DNA of 64,000 nucleotides from Pelagirhabdus alkalitolerans (GTDB lineage Bacteria; Bacillota; Bacilli; Bacillales; Amphibacillaceae), in assembly GCF_900096905.1 (NCBI RefSeq), contig NZ_FMYI01000003.1, positions 1-64,000 on the forward strand. Direction: 5' to 3'. The notes under the pieces were generated by a model. The model did no database searches, had not been told where the DNA came from, and saw only the letters and a list, made by a program, of their open reading frames with translations. Every line of letters begins with the position of its first letter. Position 1 is the stretch's first letter. Positions 1-8,441 of the stretch are shown piece by piece. A program made the translations under genes and the position numbers.

Positions 1-92
1 AGATCCCTCAGAGACGATGAGGTAGATAGGTTCGAGGTATAAGCATGGTGACATGTGCAGCTGACGAATACTAATCGATCGAGGACTTAACT
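1..92 (+). rRNA. 23S ribosomal RNA, 3' end (partial)
   Basis: The first ~92 bases match the conserved 3' end of bacterial 23S rRNA, including the stretch around GACGAATACTAATCGATCGA and the final GGACTTAAC that pairs with the 5' end of the molecule. The 5' part lies outside the window. The exact end is placed by analogy with other Bacillaceae and may be off by a few bases. Confidence 0.95.
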
Positions 93-107
93 AAAATAAA
101 AAGTGCA

Positions 108-220
108 GGTGCCCGTTTAACAACGACATGACTGGAGCAAAGTGACTGAGATAAAGGAATCACGAATCGCAGATGACTTATCGTAGGGAACTTTGTGAAG
201 TCATCGCGTTGTTGGGCACC
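108..220 (+). repeat. Long inverted repeat in the 23S-5S spacer
   Basis: The 257-base spacer between 23S and 5S rRNA contains two arms that pair in register: GGTGCCC (108-114) with GGGCACC (214-220), AACAACG (119-125) with CGTTGTT (207-213), and ATGACT (128-133) with AGTCAT (199-204), enclosing about 65 bases. Such stems are usually precursor-processing sites for double-strand-specific RNases (RNase III or Mini-III). The rest of the spacer (221-349) holds a second possible stem, GCTTG near 242 with CAAGC near 281, and a short hairpin at about 326-340 just before 5S. I see no tRNA gene here. Confidence 0.7.
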
Positions 221-349
221 GGAGCTAGATTAAACCAAAAGGCTTGAGTGACCGTTTGACAACGAAAGCTGGATTCAACCAAGCAACACCCGATATGACC
301 TTGTCTACATTCTTATCTAGTTTTGAAGGTGCACCCTTCATATTGACTT

Positions 350-466
350 TGTTTAGTGACAATCGCGAAGAGGTCACACCTGTTCCCATGCCGAACACAG
401 AAGTTAAGCTCTTCAGCGCCGATGGTAGTTGGGTTTACCCCTGCAAGAGTAGGACGTCGCTAAGCA
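350..466 (+). rRNA. 5S ribosomal RNA
   Basis: The stretch contains the conserved 5S core (CGAAGAGGTCACACC, CCGAACACAGAAGTTAAGC, GCGCCGATGGTAGT). The terminal helix closes: GTTTAGTGAC (351-360) pairs with GTCGCTAAGC (456-465) over ten positions including G-U pairs. Length is about 117 nt, normal for Bacillaceae. It is the last gene of the rRNA operon. Confidence 0.97.
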
Positions 467-473
467 AAAAGTG

Positions 474-506
474 AACCACTCATTCTAATGAATGAGTGGT
501 TTTTTA
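474..506 (+). terminator. Rho-independent terminator of the rRNA operon
   Basis: A perfect 11-bp stem (474-484 with 491-501), 6-base loop and a run of six T residues follow 5S rRNA directly. It overlaps the 3' end of the small minus-strand gene that ends at 485. Confidence 0.92.
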
Positions 507-727
507 AGTATTAATATATAATGACTTTGATCAAACAGTTTCAAATAAAGAAGTCGCTCATATGTATAGTTATTTTCGATTTTTTTCAATATAACTTGAG
601 GTTGAAAATAAAAAAAACCTAAAAGAAATGTAATAGCTGATATATGAAGATCATCTCTATAAATTCCTATCAAAATAATTGATAGGCTCATTAATAATTG
701 CCCTAAAATAATAATATACTTCCACAT
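485..727 (-). CDS. Small hypothetical membrane protein
   Basis: An 80-residue ORF with two hydrophobic segments (about residues 3-23 and 30-45) followed by a charged C-terminal third. I do not recognise the family. The ATG at 727 is chosen because GGGAGGT lies 5-6 bases upstream; the upstream TTG at 742 would overlap that ribosome binding site. The last codons lie inside the rRNA terminator hairpin, so the gene faces the rrn operon and its mRNA would run into the same palindrome. It may be a real small membrane protein or a chance ORF with a good ribosome binding site. Confidence 0.5.
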   Translation of the reverse strand: MWKYIIILGQLLMSLSIILIGIYRDDLHISAITFLLGFFYFQPQVILKKIENNYTYERLLYLKLFDQSHYILILKKPLIH

Positions 728-1114
728 AAAAATACCTCCCAAAAGTTATTATATAAAAATCTTATCATAAGAAAAGCTATATGATAATTTTAAATTCTAT
801 ACGCTTTATAATAAGAGTTGATAAATTTTAAGGAAAAGGTGTTAAGTGTATTAGCTCACAAGATAATAGTGATACGACAAATGCTTCCGATCAAGCAACA
901 TTGCGTATGTTATCTGTTTTGCTGTTAATTAATATATTGTTGTAATATATATAAAATGTTAATGTAAAAGAGAGTAGAATAATGGAAAATATTCTTTACT
1001 TTCAGTGTTAAATGAGATGGGTATTGAATATGAAAAAATGGTATAGATAGTCCTTACCAATCAATAAGGGCATCTTACTCTTAATATCATATATCAGTAA
1101 AGGATGTCGTTAAA
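728..1114. other. Intergenic region, possible gene remnant
   Basis: This AT-rich stretch of 387 bases has no convincing gene. An open frame without a proper start at about 847-945 could be a decayed small gene but has no recognisable similarity. I see no hairpin or RNA element here. Confidence 0.4.
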
Positions 1115-1333
1115 TTGTCTAATAAACAAAAGTTGATTTTTTCTATAATCGGAATTGCAATACTATCCATATTAACACCGGAAATCGTTTCTTTTTTTAT
1201 GCATTCTGGTAATGGCGTAATGTTAACAACCAATTATTATATTAATTACATAGTGAATGTAGTTAACTTACAAATTGGGCTATTTTATTTGTTTGTATTA
1301 TCTATCATTCTATTTATATACGGGAATAAATAG
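1115..1333 (+). CDS. Small hypothetical two-helix membrane protein
   Basis: A 72-residue ORF with two hydrophobic segments (about residues 7-29 and 47-69) separated by a short polar loop; no family is recognised. It begins with TTG, preceded by AAAGGAT at about 9 bases, so the start is plausible but weak. No terminator follows immediately. It sits alone between the rRNA operon and the ABC transporter operon, in a patch with no counterpart I know in the B. subtilis order. Confidence 0.45.
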   Translation: MSNKQKLIFSIIGIAILSILTPEIVSFFMHSGNGVMLTTNYYINYIVNVVNLQIGLFYLFVLSIILFIYGNK

Positions 1334-1530
1334 ATATAATTATTTGTTAAATACTGTTGTGATAGCGTATATAATAACGTGAAGTCTACTGACTTTATCT
1401 AATACAATCAAAGTCATAACATGGTCTGGTGCAAGTGTAGTTTGATGGACACATAGTACATATAATTTAATTGTAAAAATTAGTGTGTTGAATGGCGTAC
1501 CCCTCAAAATTGTATGTTAGAGTAAAATAA

Positions 1531-1577
1531 TAAAAAAATCCCCCCTATACAACTCATGTTGGGTTGTATAGGGGGAT
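1531..1577 (-). terminator. Terminator of the GntR-ABC operon
   Basis: A 13-bp stem (1541-1553 with 1563-1575) is followed, on the minus strand, by a T run (seven A residues at 1532-1538 on the plus strand). It lies 20 bases after the ABC permease stop. Confidence 0.9.
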
Positions 1578-1597
1578 GATGTTATCTATTACTTAGT

Positions 1598-2311
1598 TCA
1601 TCCTTTATAAGATACTTGATCAATGACGCTCATTTTTTGAATGACCAATCCTAACAATGCAACGATTAAAGAAATAGGAATTAAAAAGTAAATAGGTTGA
1701 TAATTAGCATGAAAAAGGCTTAAGTATGATAGGTATTCAAGTATTTGTGTACCAACCGGTTGAATAAGCATTGATAAAGGCAGTATGGATAATACAACGA
1801 GTCCCCATTTCATACCAAGGCGATAGAAAAGAGCGCTAATTAAGCTGAAGAATAAGAAGAACGTTAAATACATGAGCCATTCAAACAAGTATTCATTTCC
1901 ATTAATTAAAGGTGCGTATTGGTCTGCATTAAAACTAACAAAATTAAAATTGTTAATGTTCAAAACATCAATAAGATTGTCAGTGACTATGAAGAAACCA
2001 TGATTAGCAACTAACATAAAAGTTGATAACATAAGTGCATAAACAAGGGTTGCTAGGGTGAATTTTTGTCTCGATACACCAAATTTTATGACAAATGGGA
2101 AGACGTCTTTTATACAAAGCATTCCAAAAATAATCATAAAAATTGTACTTGGTAATGTGTTTACACCTTGGAATTCGACAGTTCCTTGTGTTGTTAATGC
2201 AAGTGTCATAAATAGGGCGATAAAACCAAAATAAACAAGCCAGAAAATCATGACGGTTTTGTAAGAATATTTATAAAAATAATAAAGTGTGCTTTTTAAT
2301 TCACTGTCCAT
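1598..2311 (-). CDS. ABC transporter permease (YtrC/D-like)
   Basis: A 237-residue integral membrane protein with about six hydrophobic segments (near residues 20-40, 55-72, 88-108, 143-163, 168-187 and 208-228). No enzymatic motif is visible. It overlaps the ATPase gene upstream by 11 bases, so the two are co-translated and this is almost certainly the membrane partner of that ATPase. The ATG at 2311 is used rather than TTG at 2320 because AGGAGG sits 9 bases upstream. The substrate cannot be read from the sequence; YtrABC-type systems respond to cell-wall antibiotics or export small molecules. Confidence 0.8.
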   Translation of the reverse strand: MDSELKSTLYYFYKYSYKTVMIFWLVYFGFIALFMTLALTTQGTVEFQGVNTLPSTIFMIIFGMLCIKDVFPFVIKFGVSRQKFTLATLVYALMLSTFMLVANHGFFIVTDNLIDVLNINNFNFVSFNADQYAPLINGNEYLFEWLMYLTFFLFFSLISALFYRLGMKWGLVVLSILPLSMLIQPVGTQILEYLSYLSLFHANYQPIYFLIPISLIVALLGLVIQKMSVIDQVSYKG

Positions 2312-3167
2312 CTTGGGCAACCTCCTCTTTTGTTAAATAGACAAATAATTGTTGCAGTGATAATTTATCGTATTCAATCGTTTCGTGTTGCTCATTAATT
2401 GTGTCGTATACGACAACCGTTTTTTTACCTAAGAACTCTGATGAATGAATGACGTTCAAATGATTTGTTTCTTGGTCAATGGTTTCTTTTTTTCCTCGTA
2501 GTAACCAATGGTTATCTTTTAATTGCTCACTTATTTCATGTAAATGGAGTTTCCCTTCATGCAAAATGGCAACCTCTTCGAACAATCGACTGACTTCATC
2601 AATTAAATGTGTAGAGAGAATAATCATTCTTTTATTGGACTGATAGCTTTCGAGTAACTTATCGTAAAATACAGAGCGATAAGATGCATCGAGTCCAATA
2701 TATGGCTCATCAAAAATAGTTATAGGTGCGTGGCTTGCAATACCGACAATAATACCTAAAGCTGACAGCATCCCTTTAGAAAGAGCGTTAATTTTTTGTT
2801 TTCGATTTAACTGGAATGTTTTTAACAATTGATTTGCTTCTTCTTCATCCCAATTAGGATAGAATTGTGAAGCAAGTTGTATGACTTCATTGACTTTAAA
2901 CTTTTCAAAGAAGTTGTTATTTTCTTGGATAAAACAAATATCACGTGTTAAAAAATAATTATTAAATGGTTCCTGGTCATTGATTGTAATGTTTCCACTT
3001 GTTTGCTTGAAATGACCGGCCAATAAACGCATTAGAGTTGTTTTTCCAGCGCCATTTTTCCCCAAAAGACCGATGATTTTATCTCCTTCAAATTGAACAG
3101 TTAAAGCATCTAATGCTTGCTCACCTTTGTAACTTTTAGTTAGTTGATCCGCTTTAATAACTGTCAT
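2301..3167 (-). CDS. ABC transporter ATP-binding protein (YtrB-like)
   Basis: A 288-residue ATPase that would drive the adjacent permease. Visible motifs are Walker A GLLGKNGAGKTT (about residues 33-44), a degenerate signature LSKGM (about 129), Walker B ITIFDEP with the D-loop GLD, and the switch histidine in STH. About 80 residues follow the ATPase core, as in YtrB/BcrA-type subunits. It overlaps the regulator upstream by 14 bases and the permease downstream by 11. GAGGAGG precedes its ATG. The signature differs from LSGGQ, which is common in this subfamily. Confidence 0.9.
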   Translation of the reverse strand: MTVIKADQLTKSYKGEQALDALTVQFEGDKIIGLLGKNGAGKTTLMRLLAGHFKQTSGNITINDQEPFNNYFLTRDICFIQENNNFFEKFKVNEVIQLASQFYPNWDEEEANQLLKTFQLNRKQKINALSKGMLSALGIIVGIASHAPITIFDEPYIGLDASYRSVFYDKLLESYQSNKRMIILSTHLIDEVSRLFEEVAILHEGKLHLHEISEQLKDNHWLLRGKKETIDQETNHLNVIHSSEFLGKKTVVVYDTINEQHETIEYDKLSLQQLFVYLTKEEVAQDGQ

Positions 3168-3528
3168 CTAAACCCTCCTCAATCCATTGTTTTAATTGAT
3201 CTTTACTTAAATTTAATCGTTTTGCTTCAATTAACAAAGGAACCATTAATGAATCATAGAAACGATTTTTTCTCTTTTCTAAAATGACGTGAAATGCTTT
3301 TTCCGTCACAAACATACCAACACCTCGTTTTTTGTATAAAATTTGTTGATCAACGAGTAAGTTTATCCCTTTAGCAGCTGTAGCTGGGTTGATTTGGTAC
3401 TGTTTAGAAAATACATTTGTTGATGGGATTTGTTCATGTGCTTTTATATTTCCATCTACAATACTCTTTTCAATTACATCAGCAATTTGAAGGAAGATGG
3501 GTTGATCTTCTTGTAGTTTGTGATTCAA
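3154..3528 (-). CDS. GntR-family transcriptional regulator (YtrA-like)
   Basis: A 124-residue regulator with a winged helix-turn-helix at about residues 10-78 (PIFLQIADVIEKSI, then IPSTN, then NPATAAKGINLL) and a short C-terminal tail rather than a large effector domain, which is the YtrA subfamily layout. Members repress their own operon with ABC transporter genes, as here. Translation starts at TTG (3526-3528) with AGGTGG 6 bases upstream; I see no better ATG. A near-perfect palindrome just upstream is its likely operator. Confidence 0.88.
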   Translation of the reverse strand: MNHKLQEDQPIFLQIADVIEKSIVDGNIKAHEQIPSTNVFSKQYQINPATAAKGINLLVDQQILYKKRGVGMFVTEKAFHVILEKRKNRFYDSLMVPLLIEAKRLNLSKDQLKQWIEEGLDDSY

Positions 3529-3545
3529 ATTATCACCACCTGTTT

Positions 3546-3569
3546 GGTTAGTTACTTATGTAATTAACC
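3546..3569 (-). promoter_or_regulatory. Palindromic operator, likely for the YtrA-like regulator
   Basis: GGTTAGTTAC (3546-3555) and GTAATTAACC (3560-3569) form a 24-bp inverted repeat with a 4-base centre and one mismatch, 17 bases upstream of the GntR start codon. This position fits autorepression. The binding protein is inferred from adjacency. Confidence 0.65.
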
Positions 3570-3616
3570 ATATAACATAAGTTGAGATAATGCAATAGCA
3601 AATAGTAAAATTTCCT

Positions 3617-3646
3617 AAAAAAAAGAATCGCCTAATGACGATTCTA
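3617..3646 (-). terminator. Terminator of ytfP
   Basis: A 7-bp stem, AGAATCG with CGATTCT on the minus strand, is followed by at least six T residues. It overlaps the stop codon of the oxidoreductase gene. Confidence 0.8.
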
Positions 3647-4900
3647 AAAAGAGTTCCAAGCTGCGTTTTGACCAGCTAATCGACCGGTAACAAGTGCTGA
3701 GGTAATGTTGTATCCACCTGTATAACCATGAATATCAAGGATTTCACCGCAGAAAAAGAGCCCTTCCATTAATTTAGAGGCAAGGGTTGTAGGAATGACC
3801 TCCTTAATCGATACACCACCGCCTGTGACGAATGCTTTCTCGATCGGTAAGCTATCATGAACGTATACCTCAAATCGCTTTAAATGCTCGACTAGTGCTC
3901 GAATCTTTTCCCGGGAAATATTTGCGCTATTTATATCTGGGTCGATGTTCGTTTCTTTAAGTAAGAATAGAAAATAACGCTCAGGCACCCAACCTTTTAG
4001 ATTATTTTTTATTGATTTTTTAGGATTTTGTTCCATTAATTGATTAAACGTTTGAAATAGCGTTTCTTCATTCGTATTAGGCAAGGCATCAATCAATAAT
4101 TTGACGGGTTCATTTGAAGTTAACCATTGCTTGACGACATATTGTGAACATCTTAAAACGGCAGGACCCGATATGCCGAAGTGTGTAAAGATCATATCCA
4201 TTGTGTGTGTAACGAGAGACTTATCATTTGAGTCTTTAACCGTTAAAGCGACATCTCTTAAAGAGAGTCCTTGTAAGGCTTTGTTTTTAATAAAAGCTTG
4301 ATTCGATTTCAAAGGAACCTCGGTAGGGAAAAGTGTCGTGATCGTATGACCCGCTTTTTTTGCCCAGCTATAACCGTCTCCGGTTGAACCTGTGTAAGGA
4401 ACAGCTTTCCCACCGACTGCGACAACAATATTTTTTACCTGAATCTTTTCATCGTTATCTAATATCACGGTATGGTGATCTTGACGAAAATCGATTGCTT
4501 CGACTTTCGTTTGCATCTTAACGGTAACATTTAAATTGTCTAGTTGATTGATTAAGGCTTTTACGACATCTTTGGCAGAATCACTGACAGGGAACATGCG
4601 TCCATGATCTTCTTCTTTTAATTTAACGCCAAGGTCTTCAAAAAAATCTATAATATCTTCATTATCAAAAACAGAAAAAGCACTATATAGAAAGCGTCCA
4701 TTTCCTGGGATGTGTTTAATAATTTCATCTTTAGGAAGGCGACTTGTTACATTACAGCGTCCACCACCTGATATTTCGAGTTTTTTTCCTAGCTTTTTTC
4801 CTTTTTCAATTAATAAAGTGTTAGCTCCTTGTTCTGCTGAGGCAATAGCTGCCATCAACCCAGAAGGGCCTCCACCTATTACGACCACATCATAATTCAA
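3644..4900 (-). CDS. ytfP: HI0933/YtfP-family FAD-dependent oxidoreductase
   Basis: A flavoprotein of the HI0933/YtfP/BaiN family, 418 residues here as is usual. The dinucleotide-binding motif [14 protein letters not shown] is at the extreme N-terminus, followed by [11 protein letters not shown] (about residue 60), GDGYSWA in the middle and the C-terminal FAD-contact stretch [17 protein letters not shown]. The physiological substrate is not known. The TTG at 4900 is preferred because AAAGGA lies 8 bases upstream and the protein then begins [11 protein letters not shown] like its relatives; the longer frame from 4945 lacks a ribosome binding site. It is divergent from murJ, as in B. subtilis. 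Confidence 0.93.
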   Translation of the reverse strand: MNYDVVVIGGGPSGLMAAIASAEQGANTLLIEKGKKLGKKLEISGGGRCNVTSRLPKDEIIKHIPGNGRFLYSAFSVFDNEDIIDFFEDLGVKLKEEDHGRMFPVSDSAKDVVKALINQLDNLNVTVKMQTKVEAIDFRQDHHTVILDNDEKIQVKNIVVAVGGKAVPYTGSTGDGYSWAKKAGHTITTLFPTEVPLKSNQAFIKNKALQGLSLRDVALTVKDSNDKSLVTHTMDMIFTHFGISGPAVLRCSQYVVKQWLTSNEPVKLLIDALPNTNEETLFQTFNQLMEQNPKKSIKNNLKGWVPERYFLFLLKETNIDPDINSANISREKIRALVEHLKRFEVYVHDSLPIEKAFVTGGGVSIKEVIPTTLASKLMEGLFFCGEILDIHGYTGGYNITSALVTGRLAGQNAAWNSF

Positions 4901-5070
4901 ACTTGACATCCTTTCATTTTGCTCAAAATAGGTTTGAGCAGACAATTTTATCTAATAAGAGTATACTATAATTCGAAGGTGATTGCTTAAGCGATCTTAC
5001 AACTTGCTTAATCTGTGATAAAATATGACGTATTGAATAAAGATCGATTTTAAGAATAAAGGTGAATAAA

Positions 5071-6702
5071 ATGTCTAAAAATACAATTGTTCGTGGCACA
5101 GTATTGTTAACTGGTGCTACATTTCTATCAAAATTATTAGGAATGCTTTATACGATTCCATTTGAAAGCTTAGTTGGTGCGACAGGCGGAACGTTATATG
5201 GTTTAGCGTATGGACCGTATAGTATTTTCATTAGTTTATCAACGATCGGTATCCCGTTAGCTGTTTCTAAATTTGTAGCTAAATATAACTCACTTGGTGA
5301 CTATAAAACAAGTTATCGAATGTATCGGTTAGCACTTCGATTGATGATGATCACAGGTTTTGTGACATTTATTATACTATTTGGAGGGGCGAGTGTTTTA
5401 GCTCGTATTTATATCCCAGATGATGCAAATAATATTTCGGTTGAAGATGTGACAATGGTTATTCGAATGGTTAGCTTTGCCTTATTAATTATTCCATCAA
5501 TGAGCATTACACGTGGTTTCTTTCAAGGTTATCAATCAATGGGACCTACCGCTATTTCACAAGTGATTGAGCAGATTGTTCGCATTACTTTTTTACTGTT
5601 ATCTGTTTATGTTGTCCTTTACATATTTGATGGCACAGTGACATTGGCTGTAGGTTTTGCGACGTTTGCTGCCTTTGTTGGAGCTATTGCATCAGCTATT
5701 GTACTTTTTTGGTACTGGAAAAAAAGAAAACGCCATATCAATCGATATATAAAGAATCAAAGATCAGTGGAATCGAATGTATCGACAAAGCAACTATTCC
5801 AAGAGTTGTTTAGTTATGCAGGCCCCTTTGTATTTGTAGGACTCGCGATTCCGCTTTATCAACAGATTGATGCGATCACTTTTACAAGAACACTTGTGCA
5901 ATTGGATTATGATCAATCCGTTATAACAAATACCTTTTCAAATATTAATCTATATGGTCATAAACTGATATTGATTCCTATCACGTTATCAACAGGCATG
6001 TCTTTAGCGACATTACCAACATTAACAAAATCATTTGTCGATCGAAACCGATCATTGCTTTTTCAACAAATTAATCAATCGTTACAAATAATTGTCTTGT
6101 TGATCTTGCCAGCAGTTGTTGGTATGTCGTTGTTGTCGCATGAGGTATGGGGAGCATTTTATGGTGTCAACCAACATATTGAATTAAACGGATATATTTT
6201 AGGGTGGTATGCACCGGTGGCGTTGTTCTTTGCTTTATTTACGGTGACATCATCTATCTTACAAGGGATTAGTCAGCAACGGTTTGCTATTTATAGCTTA
6301 GCGGTTGGATTATTACTGAAAAGTATCTTAACGATTCCTTTTCTAAATCTATTTGGTCCAGTTGGGGCTGTTTTAGCAACGGGACTTGCTTCCTTCTCTA
6401 CCGTAGCCATTAATTTGTGGCGCATTAGACGATCGGTCGGTTTCCCGTTAAAAGCATTTATTAAACGAACTGTCTTGATGATGATTTTCACACTGTTTAT
6501 GACGATAGCTGTACTTGTGATGCGTCAAATCGTCGGTTTAGGTTTAACGTATGAAGAAGGTCGTTTAGCTAATATTATGATCTTAATGATGACTGTTCCA
6601 GTTGGTGCAGGGGTCTATTTATGGTTTGGCTATCAATCAACATTAATTGAACGTGTGATCGGACAAAAGATTTCATTTTTAGATCGATTTAAAAGAAAGT
6701 AA
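5071..6702 (+). CDS. murJ: Lipid II flippase MurJ (YtgP), MviN/MATE-like
   Basis: A 543-residue polytopic membrane protein of the polysaccharide-transporter/MviN fold with 14 predicted membrane segments, matching B. subtilis YtgP in length and position. It opens with a typical RGTVLLTGATFLSKLLG stretch followed by GPYSIFISLSTIGIPLA. The family flips undecaprenyl-linked peptidoglycan precursors across the cytoplasmic membrane. The ATG at 5071 is used, with AAAGG 8 bases before it; a GTG at 5062 would overlap the ribosome binding site. The pseudouridine synthase gene follows after 9 bases, so the two are one transcript. Confidence 0.93.
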   Translation: MSKNTIVRGTVLLTGATFLSKLLGMLYTIPFESLVGATGGTLYGLAYGPYSIFISLSTIGIPLAVSKFVAKYNSLGDYKTSYRMYRLALRLMMITGFVTFIILFGGASVLARIYIPDDANNISVEDVTMVIRMVSFALLIIPSMSITRGFFQGYQSMGPTAISQVIEQIVRITFLLLSVYVVLYIFDGTVTLAVGFATFAAFVGAIASAIVLFWYWKKRKRHINRYIKNQRSVESNVSTKQLFQELFSYAGPFVFVGLAIPLYQQIDAITFTRTLVQLDYDQSVITNTFSNINLYGHKLILIPITLSTGMSLATLPTLTKSFVDRNRSLLFQQINQSLQIIVLLILPAVVGMSLLSHEVWGAFYGVNQHIELNGYILGWYAPVALFFALFTVTSSILQGISQQRFAIYSLAVGLLLKSILTIPFLNLFGPVGAVLATGLASFSTVAINLWRIRRSVGFPLKAFIKRTVLMMIFTLFMTIAVLVMRQIVGLGLTYEEGRLANIMILMMTVPVGAGVYLWFGYQSTLIERVIGQKISFLDRFKRK

Positions 6703-6711
6703 GGTGGAAAA

Positions 6712-7428
6712 ATGAGACTCGATAAATTATTAGCGAATTCTGGTTTTGGTAGTCGAAAAGAAGTGAAAGATTTATTAAAACAAAGTCACGTCCGAGTGAA
6801 TGAAAAAACGGTTAAACAGGGGAAAGTGCACATTGATTTAGAGAGGGATGAGGTGGAAGTTAAAGGCGAAAAGGTTGTCTATGAAGAATTCGTTTATTTT
6901 ATGTTAAATAAACCGAGTGGTGTTGTTTCAGCGACTGAAGATACAAGAGATAAAACGGTTATCGATTTGTTAGATTCAGTGGATAAGGTGAAAGCACCTT
7001 TCCCAGTTGGACGCTTGGATAAAGACACAGAAGGGTTACTATTGTTAACGAATGACGGAAAATTAGCGCACCAATTACTTTCTCCAAAAAAAGATGTCGG
7101 TAAATATTATTATGCTGAAGTAGGCGGTGCATTGGATACATCTTTAGTAGAACAATTTAAAGAAGGTATTGAACTTGATGACGGCTATTTAACGAAACCA
7201 TCTGAGTTAACGATTCTCTCAAGCGGTACTCGATCAGAAATTGAATTAATGATTACTGAGGGTAAGTTTCATCAAGTGAAGCGTATGTTTAAAGCGATCG
7301 GTAAAAACGTCGTTTATTTGAAACGATATGCGATGGGGGATTGGATCCTAGATCCCAAATTAGAGAAGGGTTCGTATAGAAGACTCACTCAAGAGGAGAT
7401 TGATTATTTAAAAAGCTTGCGGTCATAG
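6712..7428 (+). CDS. ytzG: 16S rRNA pseudouridine synthase, RsuA/RluB/E/F family
   Basis: A 238-residue enzyme with an N-terminal S4 RNA-binding domain (residues 1-58, MRLDKLLANSGFGSRKEVKD) and a pseudouridine synthase domain whose catalytic aspartate is D103 in GRLDKDTEGLLLLTNDG. The late motif KFHQVKRM is also present. The family converts uridine 516 of 16S rRNA (E. coli numbering) to pseudouridine; the exact target here is inferred from the family and synteny with murJ. AAGGTGG lies just upstream of the ATG. Confidence 0.93.
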   Translation: MRLDKLLANSGFGSRKEVKDLLKQSHVRVNEKTVKQGKVHIDLERDEVEVKGEKVVYEEFVYFMLNKPSGVVSATEDTRDKTVIDLLDSVDKVKAPFPVGRLDKDTEGLLLLTNDGKLAHQLLSPKKDVGKYYYAEVGGALDTSLVEQFKEGIELDDGYLTKPSELTILSSGTRSEIELMITEGKFHQVKRMFKAIGKNVVYLKRYAMGDWILDPKLEKGSYRRLTQEEIDYLKSLRS

Positions 7429-7429
7429 A

Positions 7430-7460
7430 CAAAAAATAAAGCTGACTATAAGTTGTCAGC
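7430..7460 (-). terminator. Probable terminator of ytzE
   Basis: A 6-bp stem, GCTGAC (7441-7446) with GTCAGC (7455-7460), is followed on the minus strand by a T-rich stretch. It lies between convergent genes and may also slow plus-strand transcription. Confidence 0.6.
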
Positions 7461-7475
7461 ATACAAAAATGTTTG

Positions 7476-7694
7476 TTACCGGTTTTTCACTTTTTTTTCA
7501 GTGACATCCCAATAACCACGACTTGTGCTCTTAACGAGATCATTATACTGTAAGACATTAAGATCACGTTGAACAGTTCGATCAGTAATGTCGAATTCGT
7601 CAGCAATTTCAGACGTTGTGACAGGTCCGTTCTGATCAATGAATAAATAAACGGCTTTTATTCGGGTTAACATTCTCGTTGTCTGATGACTCAA
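7476..7694 (-). CDS. ytzE: DeoR-type HTH protein YtzE
   Basis: A 72-residue protein that is little more than a DeoR-type winged helix-turn-helix: GPVTTSEIADEFDITDRTVQRDLNVLQYNDLV at about residues 26-57, then a basic tail. No sugar-phosphate sensing domain is present, so it is either a stand-alone DNA-binding protein or works with a partner. Size and position match B. subtilis YtzE. The TTG at 7694 is chosen because AGGAG lies 8 bases upstream; the longer GTG start would include the ribosome binding site. Confidence 0.85.
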   Translation of the reverse strand: MSHQTTRMLTRIKAVYLFIDQNGPVTTSEIADEFDITDRTVQRDLNVLQYNDLVKSTSRGYWDVTEKKVKNR

Positions 7695-7859
7695 AAAAAC
7701 CACTCCTTAATGGTCAACATTAGTACTGTGGTGTTGCTGAATCTCTTTAAAAGCTATTTTACACCCTTTTTTTAAAATTGTATAGTTTCATAGTTCAACA
7801 ACTCGTTTATTTATCAGAAAATTTGTCGATATAATAACTAAAGAGGACAGTGATTAAGA

Positions 7860-8429
7860 GTGAATGTATTTCAGACACACTATTTCTTAGCATTTGATTT
7901 AGACTCAACGTCTAAAGACTGGGCTCAAAAACAACAAGAAAAATTGGCAAAGGAAATTGGTTACTCGGCTTATAAAAGTTGGGTTCATAAGGAAGATTTT
8001 CATATTACAATTCAATTTTTTGGTGCTTTATCTCAAGATCAATTAGATCGGATTAAAGAGCTAATGAATAAATTAGCGGACTTTAATAAAATTGAAACCT
8101 ATTTAAGTAGCGGCGGTTATTTTGGAACGCTTCCACACCCAAGAGTCGTTGTGTTAGATGTGCAATTAACAGAATATATGAATGAGCTTATTCAATTTGT
8201 GAAGTGTTATGCATCAACTACTGATCTCCCAGTTGATAAACGCTCCTACTCACCACATGTTACATTGGCTAAAAAGGTGAATGAAAAATATATGCTTGAT
8301 CAACACGTTGCCTTTTTTGATCAAGCACCAGCTCAAAAAATAAGTAGTAAACTAAAGTCCATATCATTATATAGCGTCCAACATACAACGCCTAATTATC
8401 ATATTGTAAGAAGCATCGAATTAAAGTGA
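7860..8429 (+). CDS. thpR: RNA 2',3'-cyclic phosphodiesterase ThpR (YtlP)
   Basis: A 189-residue member of the 2H phosphoesterase superfamily. The two catalytic HxTx motifs are visible: HITI (H48, T50) and HVTL (about residue 137). The family opens 2',3'-cyclic phosphates on RNA ends and was historically called 2'-5' RNA ligase. The start is GTG at 7860 with AAGAGG 13 bases upstream, a long spacing, so the start is less certain than the identity. It is followed after 12 bases by the NERD-like gene, matching the ytlP-ytlQ order. Confidence 0.9.
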   Translation: MNVFQTHYFLAFDLDSTSKDWAQKQQEKLAKEIGYSAYKSWVHKEDFHITIQFFGALSQDQLDRIKELMNKLADFNKIETYLSSGGYFGTLPHPRVVVLDVQLTEYMNELIQFVKCYASTTDLPVDKRSYSPHVTLAKKVNEKYMLDQHVAFFDQAPAQKISSKLKSISLYSVQHTTPNYHIVRSIELK

Positions 8430-8441
8430 GGTGTACGATAG

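Noticed and set aside
244..474. 76-residue ORF across the spacer and 5S rRNA
   Set aside because: It lies entirely in rRNA operon sequence, with the second half being 5S rRNA; no ribosome binding site.
980..1011. Short frame reading MENILYFQC, similar to a protease recognition sequence
   Set aside because: Nine codons with no ribosome binding site in an AT-rich region; coincidence.
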